Notes: generated from the sequence alone by a model not told the origin. DNA of 63,047 bases from Bifidobacterium breve (GCA_945862505.1 CAMAYJ010000006.1:1-63047); one strand, 5' to 3'; positions 43,779 through 53,863 are shown, counted from the stretch's first letter. Program-made: numbers and translations.

Positions 43779-45422
43779 ATGAGTCCCCGGGAATTGCTGT
43801 CACGAGTTCCAAGCGCTCAATGCCTCCACAGAATCGGCGTCTTACTCAGTATTCTCGCTTCTGTTGCCCTCGTCGCGTGGACGCTTTCGCTGGCACGATC
43901 AATCTCTGGGGTTTTCGAACATCAACCGCTAACACCGGCACTTCTTGGACTCGCAGGTTTTCTTGCACTGCGAGTCACTTTTCGCTTCGCTAGCGCACAA
44001 CTCCTTGCGGCCTCAAGCAGTCGCATTCGCATGGGCGTCCGATCCGCCCTCACCGCCTATTGGAGTGCCGAATCCACAGCTTCGGCATCGACGGGCGTCG
44101 ACAGCACTCTCTTGGGCCCCGGTGTCGATTCGCTCGACGACTACATCACCAAATATCTCCCCGCTCGGTCGCTCGCCGCTGTCATACCGCTCGTTGTCTT
44201 CTTGACCATCGGCGTTCTTGACCCGTGGACGTTGCTCATTTTGCTCTTTGCCGGACCGATGCTAATTCTCTTACTCGCAGTGATCGGCTCTCGTACTCGT
44301 GCCCTCGCCGACCAACGTTTCCGTGAACTTGGATGGCTTCGTTCCTTTTACCTCGACATGGTGCGCGGCATTCCGACGCTCAAGGTGTTTGGGCGGGCAA
44401 GCGAAAGTGTCTCCACCATCGAGGAGATCAGCGATCGATTCGGACGCACCACGATGAGTGTTCTGCGCACTGCCTTCCAGACATCGCTGGTCATCGAATG
44501 GGCCGCAACTGCAGCAACCGCGCTCGTTGCCGTTCAAGTCAGTTTCCGCATGATCGATGGAGACATCGGTTTTGCAACAGCCCTCGCCGTCTTAATCCTT
44601 ACGCCTGAATTTTTTGCACCACTGCGCAATTTGGCGATTGAGTACCACGCCGGGCAGACAGGAAACGCTGTGCTCGCTCAACTCCCGAACCTCGATCTAC
44701 CCATCGCGAGTGCATCACCGACCACACCAGCCTGGCCAGCAGTTCCCGAGAAGATGTCCGTGCTCCGCTTCGAGGAGGTTTCGTTTACCTATCCCGGGAC
44801 CGACCACCTCACTCTCGATCGCGTCTCCTTCACGATCGCTGCTGGCGAAACTGTTGTCCTCCTTGGTCCGAGTGGTGTTGGAAAAACTACGGTCCTCGAC
44901 CTTCTCCATGGCCGACTCGAGCCATCGGCGGGAAAAATCACAATCGACAACACACCGCTTGCTCGTCTTGATCCCGACGCCTGGCTGCGAGGCATCACCT
45001 CAGTCCCCCAGAACCCATTCATGTTCAGTTCATCCGTCTATAACAACGTCACCCTTTCAAATCGCCGCGCATCTACTGAGCAGATTCATGCCGCTCTCAA
45101 ACTGGCACTTGCTTCAGATTTCGTTGCCGATCTCCCACTCGGGATCGACTCGCCGATCGGAGAGGACGGAGCGACTCTCAGCGGAGGCCAGCGACAACGT
45201 TTGGCAATCGCCCGGGCCCTGCTTCGCGATGCGCCGCTCGTCCTTCTTGATGAGTTCACCGCCCACCTTGATCCTGAAACCGAACTCGAACTGATCTCGT
45301 CGCTTCGTCCGTTTCTCCAGGATCGAACCGCTGTGATCGTTGCGCACCGGGAGGCGACGCTTTCGCTTGCCGATCGAGTCTTCAGACTCGAACACGGATG
45401 CATCGAAGAGGTGCCGCTATGA
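43779..45422 (+). CDS. cydD: CydD-type ABC exporter half-transporter
   Basis: Half-transporter of the heterodimer that exports cysteine/glutathione needed for cytochrome bd assembly. A six-helix membrane domain (about 30-310) precedes the ATPase with Walker A GPSGVGKTT, Q-loop PQNPFMF, signature LSGGQRQRLAIARALL and Walker B LVLLDEFTAHLD. The fragment VRGIPTLKVFGRASES in the coupling helix region is typical of CydD. ATG 43779 fits the promoter box and overall length (547 aa). It overlaps cydC by four bases. Confidence 0.92.
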   Translation: MSPRELLSRVPSAQCLHRIGVLLSILASVALVAWTLSLARSISGVFEHQPLTPALLGLAGFLALRVTFRFASAQLLAASSSRIRMGVRSALTAYWSAESTASASTGVDSTLLGPGVDSLDDYITKYLPARSLAAVIPLVVFLTIGVLDPWTLLILLFAGPMLILLLAVIGSRTRALADQRFRELGWLRSFYLDMVRGIPTLKVFGRASESVSTIEEISDRFGRTTMSVLRTAFQTSLVIEWAATAATALVAVQVSFRMIDGDIGFATALAVLILTPEFFAPLRNLAIEYHAGQTGNAVLAQLPNLDLPIASASPTTPAWPAVPEKMSVLRFEEVSFTYPGTDHLTLDRVSFTIAAGETVVLLGPSGVGKTTVLDLLHGRLEPSAGKITIDNTPLARLDPDAWLRGITSVPQNPFMFSSSVYNNVTLSNRRASTEQIHAALKLALASDFVADLPLGIDSPIGEDGATLSGGQRQRLAIARALLRDAPLVLLDEFTAHLDPETELELISSLRPFLQDRTAVIVAHREATLSLADRVFRLEHGCIEEVPL

Positions 45423-47095
45423 CAGCAAAGTCCTCGGGCCGCGAACTTTTTCAACGTATTGGCAAGACTCATCGCTGGGTGGCGCTCAGTTCACTCCTCG
45501 GAATCATCACGATCGGTTCTGGCATAGGGCTACTCACCATGGCGATTTATCTTCTGACGCGTTCGGCGGCGCTCGGAACGGCCGCATCGCTTTCCCTCAC
45601 GATTCTCGGCGTGCGCTTCTTCGCATTAACGCGAGTTGTCGGCCGCTATTGCGAGCGCTATCTCGGGCACCTCGGAACGTTCCGGGTTCTCATTCGACTT
45701 CGGGTTTGGTTATTTGAACATCTCATCGAAACTGACTCAATCATTCGCGCTACCCAACGCAGAGGAGATGTCGTCGCTGGACTCGTTGACGATGTTGACA
45801 CGATGCAGGACCGCCTTTTACGCGTCTCGAGTCCGCCACTCGTCGCGTTCGGCACCTTAGTCATCGCTCTTGCCGCCCTTCTAGCGATCGATGTCCGCAG
45901 CGCCGTCATTCTCGCCGTATTTTTTCTTGTCGGCTCGTTGGTGCTTCCGCCCCTGCTTTGGTCACAAACCCGGCAACTTTCCGGCCAGTTGACCCAACTG
46001 CGCGCCAGGAGACTCACCGAAGCAACTGAGTTGTTCGATGGTTTGGAGACACTCAAGATATGGGGACGAACTGATCAAATTTCAGAATCGATTGAATCTC
46101 TTGATTCCCAAGAATTCCAACTCACCCGCAAACTAGAACGGATACGATCGCTGCTCGATATCGCAGTCGTAAGTCTCACAGGCCTTTGCGTTCTCACAAT
46201 TGTTGTTGCACTCAGATCCGTAGATAGTTCGACGCCGAACATCTGGTGGCTCACCGCAACGCCTTTGATCGCACTTGCCTCATTTGAAGCGCTTGGTCCA
46301 CTCCTCGCCGCCCCCGACGTTCGATCCAAGACCGATGCAGCCGCGAACCGCATTCTTCTGATGACCACCTCTTCAACGCTCACCAATCCACCAGTTGCAA
46401 CACAACAATCGTCACTCAATCATCTGGCGGCGAATCCCGGGATCGAAATTTCCAATCTTTCGTTCTCCTACGGAGATCACGCACCCGTTTTCACCAACGC
46501 TTCTCTCACCATTCCGTTTGGTGCGACTGTTGCCATCGCCGCGCCATCGGGCGCAGGAAAATCCACGCTTGTACAACTCCTCGTTGGGCTCCTTCCCTGC
46601 CCAGAAGGAGCCATTTCAATCGGGGGTTATCAAACTGCCCAACTGCTAAAACTGCCTCGCCCCTACGTCGCTGCCGTAATGCAGGACGATCATGTCTTCG
46701 ACACGACTATTCGCGACAACCTCCTAGTTGGGGACGGCGATGCATCGGATCAACAACTCCTTGATTCCTGTGCAATCGCGGGATTTGAACCGTTTCTCGA
46801 TGCTCGACCCGGCGGCCTTGATGCACCAATCGGAGCAAATGGAGAACTACTCAGTGGCGGCGAGCGTCAACGCCTGATGATCGCTCGCGCTGTTCTTTCC
46901 AACTCCCCAATTCTCATACTCGATGAAGCAACAGAGCACCTTGAGCCCGAACTCCGCGCGTCAGTTATCGACCAGATCATCCGTGCACGCAGGACTCAAA
47001 CCACCGTGATCCTCGCCCACGACATCGATGCCATCATCCGGGCCGATGTCGTCTACGACATCTTCGATGGATCGTTTGTTAAGCGTCAGTCGTGA
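45419..47095 (+). CDS. cydC: CydC-type ABC exporter half-transporter
   Basis: Partner half-transporter of 558 residues. The membrane domain (about 20-300) is followed by an ATPase with Walker A APSGAGKST, a Q-loop in AAVMQDDHVFD, signature LSGGERQRLMIARAVL and Walker B ILILDEATEHLEPE, then the switch His in LAHDIDAI. The ATG shares bases with the cydD stop (ATGA at 45419-45422), so the two are made together. It overlaps the convergent hydrolase gene by ten bases at the 3' end. Confidence 0.92.
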   Translation: MTAKSSGRELFQRIGKTHRWVALSSLLGIITIGSGIGLLTMAIYLLTRSAALGTAASLSLTILGVRFFALTRVVGRYCERYLGHLGTFRVLIRLRVWLFEHLIETDSIIRATQRRGDVVAGLVDDVDTMQDRLLRVSSPPLVAFGTLVIALAALLAIDVRSAVILAVFFLVGSLVLPPLLWSQTRQLSGQLTQLRARRLTEATELFDGLETLKIWGRTDQISESIESLDSQEFQLTRKLERIRSLLDIAVVSLTGLCVLTIVVALRSVDSSTPNIWWLTATPLIALASFEALGPLLAAPDVRSKTDAAANRILLMTTSSTLTNPPVATQQSSLNHLAANPGIEISNLSFSYGDHAPVFTNASLTIPFGATVAIAAPSGAGKSTLVQLLVGLLPCPEGAISIGGYQTAQLLKLPRPYVAAVMQDDHVFDTTIRDNLLVGDGDASDQQLLDSCAIAGFEPFLDARPGGLDAPIGANGELLSGGERQRLMIARAVLSNSPILILDEATEHLEPELRASVIDQIIRARRTQTTVILAHDIDAIIRADVVYDIFDGSFVKRQS

Positions 47096-48165
47096 CTCGA
47101 GACAAGCTCTAGCAGTGAAGTCGATGCGGTCGCTTGGGTCTGCATCATTGAATCTGCGGATCCGGCTAGTCGCCATCGAAAATTGAACGCGATTAATCGA
47201 GCGACTGCTGGTCCGGTCTCAGAGTCGATTGCCGACCCAAGGTGCGATGCACCTTGGACCATGACGAGCATCGCGGGCCCCGGATCATTTCCGACCAATA
47301 TCTCGGAGCTCTCAAATGGATTGATTTCGTCGTATTCACCATGGATGGCTAACAACGGCGGATCGCTGGTCGTAAACCATGCGCCACCGAACGTGTCGAA
47401 GCCGCCAGAAATCGCCACGACGCTCGCCACTCGGCGATCGGCATAACGAGGTGCATACGCAGCGAGCAACACGGTGACTGCCCCGTCAGAATGACCAACA
47501 AGTCCTACCGGCCCAGGAGCGATGATCCCCGCTAACGATGATGGCGCTTCTGATCCTGTCATTGCGGTTATGAGAAACGAAAGATCTTTTACTTGTTCCG
47601 GAAGCTCATATTCATCCGGAGCCCCATCGAACACAGTGCTCGACATTGGGAATTCTGGCGCAGCAACTACGAACCCCGACGCAGCAAGGTCATGCAGCAA
47701 CAATGAATAACGCTCGGACGAAGCATTGAAACCATGTGCAAAAAAGATCAGCGGTGCTGGCGCATACGCCGGAGCATCGGGTACTTCCTCCTCGCTCGGC
47801 ATCCCCATCGTTGGGTAACGCACAGTGACGGTGAGCGGACGAGTCGTTAATGCTTCACGATCACCGCGTGGCGGCGTGGTTCGAGTGAGATCAGTGAAGG
47901 TCATCACGCTGACCCCAACTGCTGAGGGCGCATCTGGAGTGACGAGGTCTGTGATCGATGGGGGAACTGTCGACGATGGAAGGACCTCAGGTGCCCCCGG
48001 CATAGCCGCGCCACTAGGAGTAGCAACCGCTGATGTCGGCCCTCCTGACCCCATCCGGAGGCCAATAACGAGACCCAGAGCAGCAAGTGCCAACAACACC
48101 ACCACCGCACCGAGAACAAGCCATCGGCGCGGTTGCTTTGTCGAGGGCGATTTCGAAGCTGACAC
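47086..48165 (-). CDS. Membrane-anchored alpha/beta-hydrolase
   Basis: A 359-residue hydrolase of the PAF-acetylhydrolase/dienelactone-hydrolase type. A basic N-terminus leads to one hydrophobic anchor (about 15-36) and a Pro/Ser/Thr-rich spacer to about 80. The enzyme domain follows, with LIFFAHGFNASSERY (oxyanion), nucleophile elbow GLVGHSDGA, an acid in AIHGEYDEINP and His in VQGASHLGSA. It is therefore probably extracytoplasmic. The start is GTG 48165 with GAGGG touching it, so an internal start is possible. It overlaps the cydC end by ten bases. Confidence 0.8.
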   Translation of the reverse strand: MSASKSPSTKQPRRWLVLGAVVVLLALAALGLVIGLRMGSGGPTSAVATPSGAAMPGAPEVLPSSTVPPSITDLVTPDAPSAVGVSVMTFTDLTRTTPPRGDREALTTRPLTVTVRYPTMGMPSEEEVPDAPAYAPAPLIFFAHGFNASSERYSLLLHDLAASGFVVAAPEFPMSSTVFDGAPDEYELPEQVKDLSFLITAMTGSEAPSSLAGIIAPGPVGLVGHSDGAVTVLLAAYAPRYADRRVASVVAISGGFDTFGGAWFTTSDPPLLAIHGEYDEINPFESSEILVGNDPGPAMLVMVQGASHLGSAIDSETGPAVARLIAFNFRWRLAGSADSMMQTQATASTSLLELVSSHD

Positions 48166-48389
48166 CCCTCAAGGATGGCCCACCGAGGTGCGAATGAGGT
48201 GAATTCGCCACACAGATTCGCAGCAAACCCCGCTCGGTCGAACGCTCCCCCTCACCGCTCCCGGATTTCAACGACCATCGCAGGCGCCACCGCTCAGCGG
48301 CAGGGAGCGATAAGACTCGCCACATCGACTTCGCTCACTCTCACCACCGAGTTGTCACGCCAATCAGCCGCTACGCGATTCTGACGATT
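48166..48389. other. Divergent gap before the beta-lactamase-fold lipoprotein
   Basis: About 224 bases between two divergent genes. The rightward frame stays open through at least 48264-48389 and encodes a plausible lipoprotein n-region (RVVTPISRYAILTILTF), but no ATG, GTG or TTG occurs at its beginning. No hairpin or clear promoter box is visible to me. Confidence 0.4.
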
Positions 48390-49460
48390 TTGACGTTCAG
48401 TCTCGTCACCGCCGGATGTGGTTGGACAGTCCGCTCGACAACTACGAAAAGCCCATCAACGTTTTCAGAAATCGATTCAGCAATGGCTCTCCGAGTCGCA
48501 AGCGAAGATTTGGACGGAGCTGGGTTACTCGTCGTCGCAGATGGAACCGAATACCGGAAAACTTTTTACGGGTCCTATACCAACGAAACAGTTATTCCGA
48601 TTGCATCGGCCAGCAAGTGGCTCACCGCTGCGACGATGATGAGTCTCGTCGATGACAGGAAGGTCTCACTCGACGATCCGGTTTCGAAATTCCTGCCGAA
48701 TTTCACCGAACCAGTCCGGTCAGCAACGATCAGACAACTCCTTTCTCATACCGCTGGCATTGCCCAAGCGAACTGCATCTGGGAGCAACAACTCTCACTC
48801 ACCGAGTGCGTCGACGAAGTGGCGACACAGAAAGCGTCCTACCAACCCGGCACGAAATTTTCCTACGGGAATACGAGTTTCTCCGTTGCAGGACGAATCA
48901 TCGAAGTCATTACCGGCCAGTCATTCGAGGAAGCCTTTGAGTCGCGTATCGCTCTTCCTCTCGGAATGAATCACACGCGCTTCGACGGTAATTACTACCC
49001 CACCGAATCAAATCCTGTTCCTGCTGCCTCTGCTGAATCGACCCTCAACGACTACGGGACCTTTGTTGAAATGATCTTCAACAAAGGTTCAATGAAGGGC
49101 GTTCAAGTTCTTTCTGAACAATCAGTGCTGGAGATGGAGACCGATTCCGTCGTTGGTATCTACACAAGCGCTGACTCAGCTGTCCGAACCACCGGCATTC
49201 CAACCTACGGATTGGGAACCTGGCGAGACGTGACGACCGCGAGCGATGTGGGGGTCATCACGAGTGGGAATGGCGCCTATGGGTTCTACCCGTGGGTTGA
49301 CCGATCGCGGAACGGTTTCGGGATCGTGTTCGTTTACGACCAGCGCGGATCTGATCTGGCCGTTCCTGAATCGCAGAGGGAACTCCATTGGGTGTGGGCT
49401 GCTCTTGATGCGCTCGGGGTTCCCCGGTCATCGACCCCAACCACGATCTACGGGCGTTAA
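48390..49460 (+). CDS. Beta-lactamase-fold serine hydrolase, predicted lipoprotein
   Basis: Class C beta-lactamase/esterase-type hydrolase of at least 356 residues. It has a lipobox LVTAGC close to the annotated TTG, SxxK in SASKWLTAATM, and YxN in FSYGNTSFS. No KTG is evident; GVITSGNGAYG may fill that place. It probably acts outside the membrane on peptides or esters. The TTG start gives only a ten-residue signal peptide without positive charge. In-frame codons upstream supply Arg residues and a better hydrophobic core, so translation probably begins upstream at a non-standard codon, or this start is misplaced. It ends ten bases from a convergent gene. Confidence 0.75.
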   Translation: MTFSLVTAGCGWTVRSTTTKSPSTFSEIDSAMALRVASEDLDGAGLLVVADGTEYRKTFYGSYTNETVIPIASASKWLTAATMMSLVDDRKVSLDDPVSKFLPNFTEPVRSATIRQLLSHTAGIAQANCIWEQQLSLTECVDEVATQKASYQPGTKFSYGNTSFSVAGRIIEVITGQSFEEAFESRIALPLGMNHTRFDGNYYPTESNPVPAASAESTLNDYGTFVEMIFNKGSMKGVQVLSEQSVLEMETDSVVGIYTSADSAVRTTGIPTYGLGTWRDVTTASDVGVITSGNGAYGFYPWVDRSRNGFGIVFVYDQRGSDLAVPESQRELHWVWAALDALGVPRSSTPTTIYGR

Positions 49461-49470
49461 CAGCGGCCGA

Positions 49471-50754
49471 TCAGGGCTTGATTGCTCGCTTCACTGGCCG
49501 GTCCCAACCGGGCTGGCCCGTGGACTTCGGGCTGGGCCACAGACCTGGGCCCATTTCAAGAATGCCGTGGTGTGAGCCGTATTCGCCCAGCAGATTCAGG
49601 TAGCGAGCAGCATCGAATGCCTCGGCGCCACGCACACCAGTTCCTACCCAACCACCACTGGCAAGAAGTTCGATTGCGACCACGGGACAAATCGCCGTTT
49701 GCCACAGCACTGCTTGTGAACCCCAGGCGCGCATTGTCGTTTCATTATCGGCAACGTGATACAGGTACACCTCGCGATGGGCACCATCGAACGTTCCGCG
49801 CACCCAAGTACCCGCGCATGTCTTTCCGTGCATGAGGTGACCGAGTTCTGCTGGGTTCGGCAATAGCGCAGCCAGAACGTCACGAGGGGCAACTCGTGCA
49901 TCGCCGACTTTGATCTTTTCTGTGGAATCCAGCCCGAGATACGCGAATGTCTTGAGCCAATCGATGAACTCTGCGCCCAAGCCGTATTTGAACGTGACTC
50001 GGCGACAATCAACCTCGCGAGGAACAAGAAGGACTTCTTCGTGTTCGACATTTACGCATTCGATGGGACCAATTCCCGCGGGGAAGTTGAAGACTTCAGG
50101 TTCACTGAAACATTCGGTTGTGAAGAATCCGCGGTCTTTTTCCCAAATGAGCGGCGGATTCAAACATTCTTCGATGGTTGTCCAGATCGAGAATGTTGGA
50201 GCGAAGTCATATCCATCGATTGAAAGATTTGAACCGTCTCGAATTCCGATTTCATCAATCGTGTCAAAGAGATGATCAGCGGCATAGCGGGCGAAGATGT
50301 CAGACAGGCCCGGCTCGACTCCCATACCGACGATCGCGAGAAGTCCTTTTTCTCGCCACGCCTCATCGGCCGCGAGCTGCGCTGCGCCAAGCGGAATACC
50401 AACCTGGTTGTAAGGATCGGTCGCGTGCGGCTCACTGAGATTCATGGCCATGTCGATGTAATTCGTACCGGCGGTGAAACAGGCATTGAAGATCGGCTCG
50501 TTCAATCGCGGATCGCAGGCGTTAACAACGATGTCGGCCTTTGTCTCTGCAATCAACGCGACGATGTCAGCTTCATTACGAGCATCAATAGCCGCCGCCC
50601 GGAACCGCCCAGGATCATCCAGTTCGTCGATTGCATGCTGGGCGGAATCAAACGAAATATCCGCGAGTGTGAATGTTGAAAAGAAGGGACGATCTTCAGC
50701 AATGGACGCCATCGATGCGCCAACACCGCCTGCTCCGATCACCAGGATGTTCAT
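49471..50754 (-). CDS. Saccharopine-dehydrogenase-like oxidoreductase
   Basis: A 427-residue enzyme of the saccharopine dehydrogenase/carboxynorspermidine synthase family. It has an N-terminal Rossmann loop MNILVIGAGGVGASMASIA (1-19), the NACDPRLN and NYIDMA segments, and VGMGVEPGLSDIFARYA leading into the C-terminal domain. Substrates in the family include lysine/glutamate adducts and polyamines. ATG 50754 begins directly with the Rossmann strand; an upstream start at 50811 adds 19 unlikely residues. No other polyamine or lysine genes are adjacent, so the reaction is unassigned. Confidence 0.85.
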   Translation of the reverse strand: MNILVIGAGGVGASMASIAEDRPFFSTFTLADISFDSAQHAIDELDDPGRFRAAAIDARNEADIVALIAETKADIVVNACDPRLNEPIFNACFTAGTNYIDMAMNLSEPHATDPYNQVGIPLGAAQLAADEAWREKGLLAIVGMGVEPGLSDIFARYAADHLFDTIDEIGIRDGSNLSIDGYDFAPTFSIWTTIEECLNPPLIWEKDRGFFTTECFSEPEVFNFPAGIGPIECVNVEHEEVLLVPREVDCRRVTFKYGLGAEFIDWLKTFAYLGLDSTEKIKVGDARVAPRDVLAALLPNPAELGHLMHGKTCAGTWVRGTFDGAHREVYLYHVADNETTMRAWGSQAVLWQTAICPVVAIELLASGGWVGTGVRGAEAFDAARYLNLLGEYGSHHGILEMGPGLWPSPKSTGQPGWDRPVKRAIKP

Positions 50755-50867
50755 AACTACCCGTCTGAGGAACGCCTCGGGTGCGAGGTCGTGGCCACCA
50801 GTCTGCCTCATTCATCGCCAGTCTCGGCGACCAATAAGCCGGCTTTTCGCCTATTTGGGGGTCAGAT

Positions 50868-51623
50868 TCATCTGCGGCGACTTCTCGTTGCCGGCTCCCC
50901 AAGGACCCGCAAGGGCCTGAGCCGCTCGGCCAATCCAAACGGTTGCACTGTCTGCTCCTGGATATAAGCAGCTGCTTCCAATGGGTCGTCGGTAACGAGC
51001 AGGAGGTCTAAGTCGCTGCTCGAGATCATTCCAGATCTCACCATTTCCTCTAGTTGCTCAACCAGGTCGCCCCAGTACTCCACCCCCATGAGCACCACAG
51101 GAAAATGTTCGATCTTTCCTGTTTGGATGAGTGTGAGAGCTTCGAACATTTCGTCGCCAGTACCAAAACCACCTTGCAAGACAACAAATGCGTAGGAGTA
51201 CTTCACAAGCATCACCTTGCGGATGAAGAAGTGCTCAAACGACACCTCGAGATCGAGATACGGATTCGAGGACTGCTCGTTTGGTAACTCGATTGTGCAA
51301 CCCACGCTCGTCGCACCAACATCCTTTGCCCCACGATTGGCTGCTTCCATGATCCCCGGTCCTCCCCCGCTCATGATGGTGAAACCAAGTTCACCGAGCA
51401 GGGCAGCGGTCGACCGAGCCATCACGTAGGCAGGTTCAGTTTCTGCAATTCGAGCAGATCCAAAAACCGTGACACAAGGCCCAACAAAATGAAGGCGGCG
51501 GAATCCATGGAGAAGTTCGCGGCCTACTCGGAAGATCGTTCCGAGTTCACGACGCCGAAGCCGCGGACCTCGGAGAAAGAGCGACTCGTTCGTCGAGCCG
51601 AAAGAAAACTTCGAATCAGACAA
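50868..51623 (-). CDS. LOG-family (TIGR00730-type) protein
   Basis: A 251-residue Rossmann-like protein of the LONELY GUY family, which contains cytokinin-nucleotide phosphoribohydrolases and was once misnamed lysine decarboxylase. It has VTVFGSAR at the start of the core, SGGGPGIMEAANRGA, and QGGFGTGDEMFEAL where PGGxGTxxE is usual. The Pro-to-Gln change is noted; the Glu is kept. A basic stretch of about 40 residues precedes the core. The TTG start lies inside the last codons of the monooxygenase gene (overlap 51616-51623), suggesting coupling. Confidence 0.85.
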   Translation of the reverse strand: MSDSKFSFGSTNESLFLRGPRLRRRELGTIFRVGRELLHGFRRLHFVGPCVTVFGSARIAETEPAYVMARSTAALLGELGFTIMSGGGPGIMEAANRGAKDVGATSVGCTIELPNEQSSNPYLDLEVSFEHFFIRKVMLVKYSYAFVVLQGGFGTGDEMFEALTLIQTGKIEHFPVVLMGVEYWGDLVEQLEEMVRSGMISSSDLDLLLVTDDPLEAAAYIQEQTVQPFGLAERLRPLRVLGEPATRSRRR

Positions 51624-53580
51624 AGTCGTACTCGTCGGCGTTCACCTTGCGCGTCCATTCCCAATAGTCGGGAATTGGCCATGGCGAGAGGGTGTAGATC
51701 TTGCCGTCTTTGTTCTTAAAATGGGAGAACTTCACCGTTTCATGAGCCCACACCATCTGGCTAATTTCTGATTCGTACGTGGCGACGTACTTGTCATGCA
51801 CTTCAGCCTTCGGCTCCATGGCCCGTTTGCCAGTGTTCAGTAGTTCGTGAATCGCACTCATCACGTAATTCACCTGACATTCCGATTGGAAAATCAAGCT
51901 TGCGCCATGGGCCAGATTTGTTCCCGGACCGTAGAGACAGAAGAGATTCGGGAAGTTCGGAATTGAGATTCCGAGATAGGCAGTGGGCTCTTCGCCAAAC
52001 TGTTCGCGAAGCGCGATCCCATCTCGACCGATAATCGTCATGGGGAACAAGTAATCGTTGTGACGAAAGCCGGTCGCATAAATGATGACGTCGGCCTCAT
52101 GAACTTCACCGTCTTCGGTGATAACTCCCTCGGCGGTCACACGTTCAATGCCGGTGCGAATGAGTTCCACATTCGGCTTCAACAAACATTTCAGCCACGA
52201 ACCATTGTCCTGAAGCATGCGCTTGGCGGAAGGCGGGTAGTGCGGCATGGATTTCTCGATCAGATCAGGGTGACCTTCAAGATGACTTGTGATCCATCCT
52301 TCAAAAATGCTGCGCCGCTCAAAACTCGCCTGGCTTATCGATCTGCCTTCAGGGTCATGCCAGGTTGGATCGACTCGTGATCCCTCGATACTGAGGCCTG
52401 ATGCTGGATAGAACATCAGGAATCGAAACCATCGTGCGTAAAACGGAAGATGCCGCATCGCCCATGCATCGCCCGAAGGGACCTCGCGGTGATAGTTCAT
52501 ATTCGGGAACATCCATTGCGCAGTGCGTTGGAAAATATCAAGATGCTCAACCTCATCGGCGATGGTCGGAGCGATTTGGAAACCACTTGCTCCCGCACCA
52601 ACCTGAGCAACTCGTTTTCCGGCAAGATCAAGACCCTCTGGCCAACGCGCCGAGTGAAACGACGGCCCCTCAAAATCTTCCATGCCGGGAATGTCAGGCA
52701 TTCGAGGAGCATTTAACGCACCGGTCCCACTCACGATCACGTTTGCGAAGATGACCTCGGTGGCGCCATCGGGAGTGCGAATCTCAACTGACCATGTTGA
52801 CGATTCCTCATTCCACAGCGCTTTGACAACTTCGGTATTGAATCGACACTTTTCATCGACGTTGTACTTACGCATGACGCGTTCGAAGTAGCCGCGAAGT
52901 TCCGGCTGCCGACAGAAGTATTCGCTCCAATGATCTGATGGCTCAAAGGAGTAGCAGTAGAAGTGACTACCGATATCGACGCGCGCACCTGGGTAACGGT
53001 TATCGCGCCAAGTGCCACCGGGTCCATCGGTCTTCTCAATAATTGTGTAAGGAATACCGGCCTGATCAAGACGAATCCCCGTCAACAGCCCCGACTCGCC
53101 ACACCCAATCACGACAACATGGAACGCGTCGCGGACATCGGACGGGATTTCGTCTTTCCACGTGATTGCGCCGCTATCGGCGCCATCAAAATGAAGATCA
53201 TCAGCAAACATTTCGACGACAGCGGGATCTACTGGCGCAGCAGCCATGAAATCCATGAGTTCTTTCACGAGTTCTAGCGAAGGAACCACTGGTTCTGGGC
53301 AACCCGCATCACGCCACTGCGCAATGACAGGAACTGCGAGTTTGCGAACCTCGGACTGTTCCTCGACCGTCAATCCGCTCTCATAGTTATTCAGCATCGC
53401 GAAACGAGGACGCGTGTCTCCTCGGATCCAAGAGGGATCGCCGGTCATATGCACCAAGGAGCACATCAACGCCGGGATACAAACCTCTTCAAGCGCAGCG
53501 ACGATGGCGGCATCGTTGTCGAGAAATGGAATACCAGCGTGAGGATTGCGATCGGTCGCCATGCCGACACTCTTCCTCAT
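51616..53580 (-). CDS. Baeyer-Villiger-type flavin monooxygenase
   Basis: A 654-residue FAD/NADPH monooxygenase. The FAD-binding loop is VVVIGCGESG, then GGTWRDNRYPGARVDI (about 197-212). The Baeyer-Villiger fingerprint reads FEGPSFHSARWP (FxGxxxHxxxWP), followed by an NADPH loop AQVGAGASG. The N-terminal extension of about 150 residues before the flavin loop is typical of the long actinobacterial group that oxidises cyclic and steroid ketones. Start 53580 is used; ATG 53562 (MATDRNPHAG) is an equal candidate. Confidence 0.92.
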   Translation of the reverse strand: MRKSVGMATDRNPHAGIPFLDNDAAIVAALEEVCIPALMCSLVHMTGDPSWIRGDTRPRFAMLNNYESGLTVEEQSEVRKLAVPVIAQWRDAGCPEPVVPSLELVKELMDFMAAAPVDPAVVEMFADDLHFDGADSGAITWKDEIPSDVRDAFHVVVIGCGESGLLTGIRLDQAGIPYTIIEKTDGPGGTWRDNRYPGARVDIGSHFYCYSFEPSDHWSEYFCRQPELRGYFERVMRKYNVDEKCRFNTEVVKALWNEESSTWSVEIRTPDGATEVIFANVIVSGTGALNAPRMPDIPGMEDFEGPSFHSARWPEGLDLAGKRVAQVGAGASGFQIAPTIADEVEHLDIFQRTAQWMFPNMNYHREVPSGDAWAMRHLPFYARWFRFLMFYPASGLSIEGSRVDPTWHDPEGRSISQASFERRSIFEGWITSHLEGHPDLIEKSMPHYPPSAKRMLQDNGSWLKCLLKPNVELIRTGIERVTAEGVITEDGEVHEADVIIYATGFRHNDYLFPMTIIGRDGIALREQFGEEPTAYLGISIPNFPNLFCLYGPGTNLAHGASLIFQSECQVNYVMSAIHELLNTGKRAMEPKAEVHDKYVATYESEISQMVWAHETVKFSHFKNKDGKIYTLSPWPIPDYWEWTRKVNADEYDFV

Positions 53581-53635
53581 TGGCGTGACCTACGCCACAT
53601 TCAGTTTGGAGGACTGGGAAGCCCCAGCCGTCGAC

Positions 53636-53857
53636 TTACTTTGCCGCGGTGGTCGGTGAACTCGACATACCTGACATCGTGCCCATCACCGTGGTGGTTG
53701 AACCCGATCCAGCACTTGTGGTCGTCGTTGCCATCGTTACTGGCGGAATTGAGCCTGTTACCGGGGTCTGATGCTTCTTCGAACTCGAGCAGCCGGCCAC
53801 AACAGCAGCACTCAGGGCCAGGGCTGCGACGAACACCTTGATTCCACGTGAAGTCAT
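53636..53857 (-). CDS. Small Ser/Thr-rich lipoprotein (73 aa)
   Basis: A complete short gene. It has a basic n-region (TSRGIK), hydrophobic core and lipobox VAGC with Cys23, then a low-complexity tail of Ser, Thr, Met, Gly and Pro. No folded domain is evident, so it may be a surface spacer. A -10 box TAGTCT lies exactly six bases upstream of its ATG, which supports reality despite the small size. Divergent from the exonuclease III gene across 60 bases. Confidence 0.75.
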   Translation of the reverse strand: MTSRGIKVFVAALALSAAVVAGCSSSKKHQTPVTGSIPPVTMATTTTSAGSGSTTTVMGTMSGMSSSPTTAAK

Positions 53858-53863
53858 GCCCTG

